Assembly: GCA_031841125.1 (NCBI GenBank) | Contig: CM063107.1 | Coordinates: 44,033,497-44,097,496 of the forward strand | DNA from: Acanthococcus lagerstroemiae | Lineage: Eukaryota; Arthropoda; Insecta; Hemiptera; Eriococcidae | Direction: 5' to 3' | DNA length: 64,000 bases | Part shown: positions 54,418 to 64,000 of the stretch, piece after piece | How positions within the stretch are numbered: the stretch's first letter is position 1 | How the letters are laid out: each line of letters opens with the position of its first letter | Program-made: the position numbers and the translations under genes | The notes under the pieces: generated by a model | What the model was told of the DNA's origin: nothing | The model's input: only the letters and a program-made list of their open reading frames with translations | Database searches by the model: none

Positions 54418-57400
54418 CAAACGCTTTATCGCTGCGTTTAGGTTGGATATATCACAGTATACGTATATACCTACCACACATTGTAGTGTACTTAAAAATG
54501 TATCGAGGGATGCTACCATAACGGGTCAAAAATATTGAGAAGAGGGATATCGTGAGGAAATCTTACACAGGAATGTTGACTCTAGGTTTTATCTATGAAG
54601 AATGTTCAAGTTATGCTTTTTTTACTCTGTCACTGTGACTGTCACTACGAGAAGCGAATGTCAAATTGACGGTGTTCGCCCTCTTGCTATAAAAATCCCG
54701 TCAGTTCTCTCACATGCGATCTGTACAGTTCATTTGACAATTAGTCGAAGCAGGAACAATTCATGAGTAACTGATAAGTATTACAAGTTTGGTAAGTGGC
54801 ATCCCTGGTGTACAGTCCATCAGTGTCTCACTCTATAAACAGTCTTTAACTAATTGAAATTTACAACACGTTACATGAGATTATAATATTCCATTTGGCC
54901 TAAATTCAGAATTTTTAATGGAAAGAAACAACAAATTTAGATAGCAAGGCATATATTTTTCCATATACTTCATTTATTGAATCAGTCAAAACTTTCAATC
55001 ATTATGTCTGCGAACCTAGGCAGTCGTCAGCACAATCTCCACGAGCGAGGCCTCAGGCTGATGAGTTTTTAACTACAAAATTCTACCTATAGCTCTACTC
55101 GTTGTAGTTCTATCTTAAGCTTATGTCTTCCCATATTATATAGGTACGATGTAATTTGTTCACAGTTTGAGAAACAAAAAAAGGGGCAACACGTTTGTTA
55201 GGCGTACCTACTTCGTTATTACACGGGTGCTCGCACTTTTATTTATTTATTTATTGTTAAACACTGTTTAGAACATTTGAAAAGAACATAGAGATAATAA
55301 ATTTTTTGTGTATAATGATATAACCGTGAAACCATTTGTCCCTTCAAAATTGGTCACTTTTCCAAAACGATAAATTTGTTGAATTTGACATGCAAAGTCG
55401 AGTTGAAACCGATATCATTGTTGACGTTGTTTGTCAAAAACCGAAGAAACAGTCAATATCGAATCATGTGTGGTAAATCATCTCGACCACCTTGACTTTT
55501 TATCGACTTCGTCTACTCAAAAGCCGATGAGAAAGTCGATATATCGAATTACGCGCAGAAAACTGTTTTGGTAACACAAAATTTTCTGTCGACTTTGGCT
55601 ATTCAGATGCCGATGGAAAAGTCGACACCCCAATTTCTATACAGATTTTTTGAACTTGTTATCGAGTCATTTGAGTTTTTGATTTGTGATTCAACTTGAC
55701 GCTAATAAGTTTTTCCATTACATATTCAATAATCGACAATCTGCAACAAGTTTGTCTAGAAGAAATATATGATATCGGCTATCCATCAGTTTTTCTATAC
55801 AAAGTTTGATATCGATTACCTACTGAATTGTCGATCGGAGCTTCGACAGCGACAATCGTGTTGACATTTCGATTCGACTATTATTACCACTATAACTAAT
55901 TGTACCTAATTAATTTGAAACGAGATAATTCCAAACTAGTGCGATGTCAAATAATGATGTCTAAGTAACATCATATAAAATGTAACAGAAATTACTAAAT
56001 TAAAATGTCGAATAAGATGTCGAGCTCAATATCAACACTTGTTTCGCGGGTAGAGTCGTTTAGTGTTTATATCTTCATAGGTCATATTGCGCCATAATCT
56101 GTATAATATCATACTTAGATTATAAAAGCGGTGCTAAAAAGTTACCTACACCTCTATGTCTATCAAAACTGAAGAAGGATTACAAGATGAATCAAAAAAT
56201 AATTTTGGGATTTTGCGCATGTTGAATTAAATATAGAAGTTATAATACTGTTTGAGAAATACTCTGTATAGATAAGTACTGGATTCATAATTTCTGTAGA
56301 ATTTAAGATATAGAGCAATGGAAGACACTACATATCGTTATGAGTATAACCAAATCTGTTGCACTTGACCGTTCAAACTTTCAATATTTCCAGTTCCAGA
56401 AAATTATTTTCATAGGGTAATTTTTGATGCTCTATACTCTAATCATACTGATCCCTACATGTTTCCTTTCATCACCTCACGCGGTTTATTTTTTCTCTAT
56501 AATGTTTTTCCCCCTGATCGCGTTGGTTTCTTTGTTTTCTATAGTGATAGGAGCGGGACAGGAACCATTATGAAAATATGCTTGTCTGAAGTTCTGGTTC
56601 TATTTTGATTCTGCCTTTCCGCCCCATTTATATATTACCTACTGTTCTTTTAGGATTCCACTTCGAGATCCTTCGCATTTTAATAATTAAGTACGGTTCC
56701 AGTTCTAACTCTGATTCCAATCATGAAAATATGAGTTGTGTTCCGATTCCTATAACGGTTCTCATCTCCGAATAGGTATAGGTCCTGCTGCCTTTTAAGA
56801 CACTAAAAGTGGAAGAAACGATGAGATACTCAAAATAAAACACCAGGAGAACATACTGCTTAAGGGATTGTAAGTGTTGCACCATTAGTGACCATTTCGG
56901 TACCGTAGTTTATATGTTCACTTACAGCGACAAAACTCATCAATCTATGATTAGCATTTTCAGTTGGACCAAACAAAATATTTTTTTAATAGAGACTGTA
57001 ATAAGCAGTTTCAACTTGGATTCCTAGCCTCGATTTTGTCAGTGTGATATTGTTACTCCATAAGCTTACTTGATTCGCTTCCCTAGAATTGAATTCGTAA
57101 TTATTCTACTTCTGCAGGAGAGATATTTTATTTCTTTAGTAGGTATAAGTTAGGTACCTATAGGTATTCAATTACAACGCGTCTATAGAAGAATATTATT
57201 ATTTTCCGCGAAATGAATCACCACGATATAGCTTTTGTTACATATAGGTAGCGCGGTGGTTATATATAGCTAGATATATGTCAAGCATTAAAAGCTGCGT
57301 GCAGGAATTTCACTGCCTCAAATGTACTTTGTTTCTAAACTGTGTACTTACTAAGAAATACAGCGACCGTATTTATGTTACTCCAATGTATAATAAATTT

Positions 57401-58861
57401 TTGATCTGTTCTCCGCATCGATATTCAATTTTTCAGGGGAAATTGTGGAAGAGAAAGTAGGTAGACTACTACTATACCGATTATATGCCATAACATTCCG
57501 CTCGAAATTATTGGTTCACTTCCCTAAAAGAGTACCATTTCAGAGCTCAACAATAGAACTTCGTGGAACTAAATTTTTAATTTTAAATTAATTTGGTCAC
57601 CTTAAGAAATTCTTCTGAGTGGCCATAAACAGTGTCAGGAACGCGGAAACAATGGAACGACTACCTCAATGGGCGAATTCCAGTGGAAGTTATGCCCTCA
57701 TAGCTTGAATGTAAGGAAACCGGAAAATATGGGGCCAGGGGTGCGGTGTTTGGGGAGCCAATTCAGCTTGCGCGCATCGCCATACGCTCCACCAAACATT
57801 AATAATTTTATCATCAGTTCATTTTTCAATTTTTGTCATTCAAGAGCGGAGTAACGATTTCATTCGAGTGGGGAAGAGGAGAGGTCATAATACGTTTCAC
57901 AAAAATTTAACAGTCCTGTAATCTCGTGGCTGCGGTCTGACAGAACTCGGTGGAAACAAAATGAGAACAAGATACTGGAGGAAAAAACATTATTGATTCC
58001 CCATGATCTCGTTTTGGGTATCAGTAGAATCATCCATCATAACAGGGAATGGCGCGCCATCTTCATGAATAGGCCCTCATAGAGTAATAAATTCTCGATG
58101 CGATCAGTGAGCCAATTAACAACAAATCCCAAAAGAGAAGATATGATGTTTGTATTTTCATGGCACGGGAAGCAAATTTTCGAAAATGTAACAAGGATTA
58201 GGAATAATAACTTTGTTAATCCATTAATAAAACTTTCTTACACAACATTAACGAAGAAACAAAAAGGAACGAATAAGCTAAATGCAACACAACGGCTAAA
58301 CGTTCTGTAATCTCAAGCAGTAATTATACGAAAACAAAACAAATTTCACGAACGATGGAAAACAATGGACCATACGGGATTTCACAATTTTATAACAAAA
58401 TCACTGAGCTATTCAAAACATGAATTCAACGTTTTATAATATTCAACATACGAGCATGATATATTTGCTCTACCTCAAGAACCGTCTGAGTATCAACCAG
58501 AATCGTTTTCTATTCTTCATTGACTACGAATTTGCCTGCCAGTCTTTACTATAAAAGAAATCATAATGATAATGTAAGTTCTTGTCCAATAAATTATAGG
58601 AAGACATAGTCCGATGAAGACACAAACACATTCCAAGATGGATTTTCACACTGGAAACGAAAACACTGGGTTAGAAGATTCCCGTCATTCAAGAAAACCC
58701 ACGCAGAGATCTATCGTAGCTCGATAACGTTACTTTGGTTTGTTTCAAAAATCAGACGAGGGCGTCTACGATTCAAGTTACCACAAATAACATCGCGTGT
58801 TAATGATCAGGTACGATGGAAGACTGGTTCAGACAAACGACGAATCCAGTCGAAATTGATG
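54418..58861. other. intergenic, about 4.4 kb, with one degenerate tandem repeat
   Basis: No gene recognised; short ORFs lack family resemblance. (ttta)n at 55238-55256 followed by ttgttaaacac may be the end of a LINE fragment. Bases 55430-55650 hold about three degenerate units of ~85 bp with ccgangaaanagtcgatatcgaa cores. Confidence 0.45.
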
Positions 58862-61800
58862 TCACAGTCCTTGCTTTTTGTATAATTTCAAGGAGTCCGA
58901 CAATCGACTGTCGTTTTGCTTGTAATATTCGTTGAAATCTATACGGTGACTGAGCAATATCAAGTCGTGTTCATCTTGATTGTTGGAGAATAACATCAAC
59001 AATGACTTCAGCTTGTCCTACAGAAACCAAACCATTGATAATGATGTTATAACATCAAACTTGATCAAACATCATCGATTCCGATTCATGTTTTCAAACA
59101 TTTCTCACCAAAATGAGACTACGTCGGCTTACCTGATGCTGATTGGCGAGTACTCTGAATTTCGTCTTCACTTTATTCATCTCCTCCTGAAACTGCGCAG
59201 CTGCGGCTTGATTCTCTTGTTCGTCCAGGTAAGACGTACCGCATTTCGCGACACTCTCTTGCCTTTTCCTTCGACGCTTCAATTCCGATTCGCACAGGGT
59301 CTGGAAAGTCTCAACGATGGGCACCAGTTCTTGGACGTAATCTAGTAACGATCGAATGTGCCAGGCCATGGTCACATTATTTTCGGATCCAGTCTGTAAA
59401 ATTAAATTCAAGATGAACAATGGGCCAAAGAAGTGATCGAAAGATGGAAATTAAATTTCAAATAAGCTGGTTACAATCGAACTCGGTATTACCTTTTTAT
59501 TCAACATACAACTAGTCTGGATGGAATCGAGAAATTCGTTGTGCGCCTGCAACACTTTCTCCAGCGATTCCGTTTTCTCTAGCTCGCCTTGAAACTTCCT
59601 CCACTGAACTTCGACGACCTCGGATGCGATGTAATACTGAAAATGGTTAATGAAATTCACCATCTCCATGACCAAACTGTTGGCTTTGTTGAATACTGAT
59701 TTAGTTTCTGCGAAAGAAAGGTAGGAAGAACACCGTGAGTTCACCAGTTTTCAGCAAGCATTCCATGTGTTTAAATTGCAAATCCCCCAGTTCAGAAAAA
59801 AATGCTGCCATAATTGAAAGAAGGAAGACATTACACCAAATTTTAGATGGTGTGTAGTACAGTATAACGTTAGTTGTCACAGAAAAGGGCAAATGGTAAA
59901 AAATGTACCGTCAACTGGGGTAATATTGGCCACCACGTATGACCTATTGTAGGAGCGCTAGTATCGTTATCAGTAAAGTCAACTGGGGTAATATCAGACA
60001 TCAGTGGTAACATCGGCTACTCATGAATTGTTGTAGGAGCGCTAGTATCGTTATCAGTGAACAAGTCATGAGTGGCCGATATCATCATCAGAATTCGATA
60101 TTACCCCAGCAGACGGTAACAAAAGATTCAGACTGACTCTCTGAACGACGTAATGAAGTCCCCCATAATTTCGCTAGAGCTATGTCTTCTCAAAGGGTAA
60201 ACGTTACCCCAAAAATCAATATTTCTCGAAATTTCAAAACCCATAAACTCCACAAACTATTAAGCCCAAATTGTTTCTTACAAAATTTTACATAAAATAA
60301 GATTCCTTACAATTTTTTTCAGAACAGATCCGAAATGTCTTAAGCCGGGAGTTCAAAATGAACAGTATTCACGACACTGTTTGGTCTCATCCTATAATGT
60401 ACAAAACACATGCTAATAGACCTCAGCCCCATTTCTTTGCATCCATTTTCTTCAGGCGCCGTATCCGATGCCGCAATTTAGCGGTCGCGGTTTCTGATAC
60501 ACGACTCTCTTCGGCTGGTTAGTCGAAGTAGTTTGCCGTTGCTTTCCCCACGGTTTACTCAGTAACTTTTGGCATCTGTGGAGGAGAGGGGCTCAAAATT
60601 AAGGATGTTAGTAAATGCATTGCGGGTTAACTTCCCAGGTTTTAGAAACTTCTGAACTTGATTCTGATGTTAACTCGTATAAGGCACACTAGGGTAAAAT
60701 TTACCCCAATACAGAGTACACATCCTTAGTATCGATACTTCCGAAATAGAAGAGCTCTTGAGTTCGAGGTTAAGGACGCTTGCCCCTTACATCATGTAAG
60801 TATGTAACACACAACATGTGATAAACAGGTGGCCAAATGGGTAGACTGATTTGGGGAGACACAGTGGAGTTTATTCAAAAACCTAATGACGCACAGTAGG
60901 GTAAAATTCACTCCAATACCTATCTTTTGCATGTGGTTTTTCTAAATTGGGTAATTAATTTCTAAAGTCAAATTTCAACTCCCCCCCCCCCATCAAAAGT
61001 ACCACAGGGGGTCCACAAAGCCCTCCAACTGAGCTCTAGGCGCATGTTTATCAGTAGATAATAGGTATACGATCGTAACAGCGCGTATCATGTGACTTCA
61101 ATCAACCAAGAGTGCAACGCTAGCGTTCCAAGCGGATGAACGGCCCGAAGACACATCATGCGATCTGTGTTTTTGGTGTTTGAACGTTTAAACAGTTGTA
61201 CTAGATACATTCAATGAGAATACTTGTCTCCTACCACTAGTACCAATTATGGAGGTGAAAAACTTGTTGGGGTAGAATTCACCCCAGTGTGCCTTTTAAC
61301 GATTTTTACACTGAGCTTTACGGGTTAACATGTACAATATGGATATAATTTCTCTGATTCCAGGGGGTACTTCGTTTTCGATGATCTGAATTGAGGTACT
61401 CAGGGGGCAAGGAGAGTTAACAACAGTGAAGTTAATAAGTACAATATATAGATATAATTTCTTTGGTTCCAGGGGGTATCTCGTTTTCAATAGTGACTTC
61501 ATTCTCATTCAGAGGCATCGCTGTAAAATTTTTTGGGCGGTTCATTTTTTCAGTAGTGTTGACCTACATTCATCGGCGACGGTAGATTTTTTGAAAGGAG
61601 AGGGAGAGGGGGTTCTACAGGTGTAGTATGTTGTATGTGCATTGCGAATTAAGTGTATGGTACGGTAGCTACTACTAATTACTGTATCACATAGTACTAA
61701 TTCGTTTACAAATAAATTTTTATAAGTACGAGTATAAATATAATTGGCATTTGAATTTGGGAGTGGGGGAGGCATTTTGATCACTCCCCCCCCACCGAAA

Positions 61801-64000
61801 AAAATTAAAAATAATAATAATAATAAATTGAGGGTAAAGTATTACCCGTCTACCCTCTAGCGACGCCTATGTCCTCATTTGATAATTGAGACAATTTTAG
61901 TGATGACAGGTGGAACTTGTAATACATCATTTTTTTGGGAAGAAAAATGATGAATAATTAGATCTTGCTCATAAGGTGACCTAATAGGCCACGAATAACC
62001 GTGGTAACGAAGCTTTGAAAGAGGCAATTCGGGAAGAATTTTGGGCGCTTGTCCCAAATGCTTATGACGACCGTTTCCATGATAAACTTTTGGGTGAATG
62101 ATTTTCAACTTTCTACGAAACAAGATCGCTGAGGGATGTTCCAGTATGACAACAACTGCAAGACTGAGGAATGTTAAACATTCGATATAATGATAACTGA
62201 TACGTTCAGTTCACATTCAAGACATACCCCTGAGCCTGAGTACCACAGTTATCGCATAAAAAGTGCAATTAATAGTAAGAAGAAGCTCAGCGACTATTAA
62301 CCTCAAAGGAATGCCATTCGTAATATTATGATTCATGCTGTGCCTTCTTCCCTTAGTACAGTTGCTTCAGTTCACAAATGAGAGTCAAATTAACATTGAA
62401 AACTATATCAGCGACCCTAGAAACCTAAGAAATAATATCCATATCATTGGACTCGTTATATTCCGGTTCCGGCTCTCTCCCTTCCTCATAGGAACTTTAA
62501 TTCCCATACTTAATTCAAATCGAGTTCAGTAACTTTCGAAACATAAAGAATGATACTCAAAACATAAGGAATGATATGATATTGTATTTTACGAACATCC
62601 CCTCCACTTCGAGCCAAATTTTGAATGTAGCGCCAAATTAATGCTAAAAAGGAATTTCGTGACCCTTAAACCCCTACGCGTAATAATTCAATTTGATTAT
62701 TAGGACCAGCGGCGGCGCTAGACAAAAAGTGGACGTCAGCGACAAATCAACTTTGCGAGGCCTCTTTCATTTTCCAGTCAGAAAGAAAATGTTAAATTAA
62801 ATGAGCTGAATTATCTAAATTTTTAACAACTTGAAAAACTTTTTTACGAGGCCCCCACAAGTGCGAGGCCATGGGCGGTCGCTAACGCCAGCGCCGCCAC
62901 TGATTAGGACTAATAGGTATCACTACAAAAAGCCTTCTGAAAGTAATAAAATACAAAAATGTTAATTTCTAAATGCATGACATCTGTGGGAAGAGGGGAG
63001 AGAGGAGAAAATTCACTAGCTGAATACAAATGTACAGAAAAGAACCCAGAGGGACTCGCATTCCTGCTGCCCACATAACTAGGTACAGTTGAAAAAATGT
63101 AAACGTTTCTTCCCTGGAGGACTGTTCTCATGTATGACATTATAAAAGTTATTTTCATCCACCCAAACGTTCCCTCTCCCACTCCAATCAGAGCGTTACA
63201 CCCGTAGTTATGAAAATACTGTAAAGAGCTTTTTAAAATACAGTTTAACTAGGAAAATTTGGGTTCAACAGTTTCTCCTAAGAGTTGACAGGTCCTTGAC
63301 ATTACGAGAAAAACTGACTTTTGGGGTTCAGTCCTTTCGAAGGCAAAACTCCATTGGTGTTCTTCAGGATTTATCATGCATCTCTTTTTCCAATTTTTTG
63401 CTCTCAACCCAAGCCCCGGAATCCACCCTTTCAAGTATTACTTCAGAGACGTCGGGGAGGCTGTAAGGGCTGTCTTAGCCTTCTTCTCTTCTTGCCGAAA
63501 AATCGGCCTAGGTCGAAATGTAGCAAGTTGCTACGTGAGCTCGAACCCGGGACCTCCGGATTCCGAGACCAGCGCGCTATCCACATTGTTCAGAGAATTA
63601 GCCTTGAACTTAGTCAAGACAAATCTTCTGTACAAAAGTTGCCCTTTCTGGTTCCAATTCTACTATGCTCATACGGACGCTGTTAAGCAAAAAGGACTTA
63701 AGCGACAAAAACTGTTTTTTGAGGAAATGTAACATTAAAAGCCAACAAATAATGCCGGGTTATGGACATAGCGTTTACTGATAAGCTTTTTTCAACGTGG
63801 TTATACATTTTGGCATCGGGGCCCAATTTTTAAAAATTCTACTTTTTACGTTTTTTCCAACGATACTAATAACTCATTTTGTCAACAAATGTCGCTTAAG
63901 TCCTTTCTGCTGAACACCGTTCCTACCCCAACACAAATTCATACACACCTGGTATCAATTTATTCACTTCCTTGTGCAGCAGTTTCAAACCTCGCCACAT
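58862..64000 (-). CDS. TUBGCP3: gamma-tubulin complex component 3, C-terminal exons (partial)
   Basis: GCP3 (Grip91 in Drosophila) is a gamma-tubulin small-complex subunit that nucleates microtubules at centrosomes. Minus strand, four exons visible: 64000-63949 (runs off the edge), 59707-59493, 59393-59133 and 59017-58862 (TGA). All junctions are GT..AG and phases join cleanly, giving about 227 residues. The first visible exon encodes WRGLKLLHKEVNKLIP. The second has MVNFINHFQYYI...EVVEVQW and AHNEFLDSI, the C-terminal GCP block that contacts gamma-tubulin. The third is a charged coiled region rich in R/K/E/Q. The last has LILLSHRIDFNEYYK, matching the GCP3-specific end. These match GCP3 better than GCP2 or GCP4. 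The ATG at 64000 is internal, not a start. The 4.2-kb intron 59708-63948 holds several repeats. Confidence 0.92.
59908..60118. mobile_element. foldback MITE with tandem sub-repeat, about 210 bp
   Basis: The left end ccgtcaactggggtaatatt and the right end gatattaccccagcagacgg are an inverted pair. Inside, gtaggagcgctagtatcgttatcagt appears twice (about 59950 and 60030) and gtcaactggggtaatat is repeated at 59979, showing a partial tandem duplication of ~80 bp. Confidence 0.65.
60682..61291. mobile_element. inverted-repeat element, about 610 bp
   Basis: The left end aaggcacactagggtaaa (followed by atttaccccaa) and the right end, whose inverse is aaggcacactggggtgaa (then ttctaccccaa), match over about 28 bases. 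The agggtaaaattcac motif also recurs at 60897. No coding capacity. Target duplication not clear. Confidence 0.65.
62707..62902. mobile_element. hAT-like MITE, 196 bp, with 8-bp target duplication
   Basis: Ends CAGCGGCGGCGCTAG and CCAGCGCCGCCACTG are an imperfect inverted pair. An exact 8-bp direct repeat ATTAGGAC flanks them (62699-62706 and 62903-62910). It lies in the GCP3 intron. Confidence 0.87.
63413..63583 (-). mobile_element. tRNA-derived SINE, copy 4, truncated at its head
   Basis: It has the family body and an intact B box (ggttcgagctc on the minus strand, near 63550). The head with the A box is missing: the match stops at gcgcgctatccac (63583). Truncation at the 5' end fits incomplete reverse transcription. 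It sits in the GCP3 intron in the sense orientation of that gene. Confidence 0.85.
63676..63922. mobile_element. MITE, second copy of the 29.6-kb family
   Basis: The left end gacgctgttaagcaaaaagg, the right end region gcttaagtcctttctgctgaac, and the interior (tagcgtttactgataagctt, aataactcattttgtcaac) match the element at 29620-29877. Its right end is about 27 bases from the splice donor of the GCP3 exon at 63949. Confidence 0.72.

Larger units (their letters stand above)
59708..63948. repeat. GCP3 intron, rich in small transposons
   Basis: No further exon seen between 59707 and 63949. The content is a series of small inverted-repeat elements and a SINE (listed separately), with oligo-C/G runs at 60980, 61783 and a GGGTAAAA/TTTACCCC-type motif recurring at 59.9, 60.7, 60.9 and 61.3 kb. 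Confidence 0.6.

Noticed and set aside
59094..59420. Independent small gene starting at the ATG near 59420 on the minus strand
   Set aside because: The frame is an internal exon of GCP3 (59393-59133) with acceptor and donor; the ATG lies in the intron.

Overview
The window is eukaryotic and most likely an arthropod, probably an insect genome. It is AT-rich, its genes have short introns with GT..AG junctions, its conserved proteins are animal mitochondrial and cytoskeletal ones, and most of the sequence is transposon debris. I cannot name the species. I read five host loci, one of them with a tandem paralogue: an exon of a cAMP-dependent protein kinase inhibitor (PKI, minus strand, about 21.2 kb), LYRM7 (plus, 32.4-34.1 kb, 5 exons), the ADP-forming succinyl-CoA ligase beta subunit SUCLA2 (plus, 38.5-42.9 kb, 9 exons), a CCR4-NOT deadenylase CNOT7/Pop2-type gene with an intronless coding region (plus, 50.9-51.9 kb) and its divergent intronless paralogue 1.6 kb downstream (53.5-54.4 kb), and the 3' end of gamma-tubulin complex component 3 (minus, 58.9-64.0 kb, running off the right edge).

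Layout. 0-12.2 kb is a decayed Ty1/copia retrotransposon; 4.4 kb of its 3' half and flank is tandemly duplicated with a 6-bp shared sequence at the junction. 12.5-15.6 kb is a TIR element with a perfect 8-bp target duplication that contains an inverted, dead RTE-like LINE. 16.0-18.4 kb is a 5'-truncated second LINE of the Jockey/CR1 kind. 22.7-25.6 kb is a large foldback element. Four tRNA-derived SINE copies lie at 25.7, 30.3, 49.1 and 63.4 kb; three have exact target duplications and one is truncated. 36.1-37.7 kb is a very AT-rich cluster of small ORFs on both strands that looks like a decayed Polinton-like or DNA-virus-like element. Many short inverted-repeat (MITE/foldback) elements fill introns and intergenic space, several with exact 8-bp duplications.

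The host genes do not form a pathway unit. LYRM7 (complex III assembly) and SUCLA2 (TCA cycle) are both mitochondrial and lie 4.4 kb apart in the same orientation. The strongest biological lead is the second CNOT7-like gene. It has an intact 303-residue ORF, but two of the four catalytic acidic residues are replaced (the D-x-E pair reads N-x-K), so it should be a pseudo-deadenylase. Its first ORF is preceded by a TATA box and a two-codon upstream ORF. I found no CRISPR array, no genuine tRNA or rRNA gene and no operon-like system.
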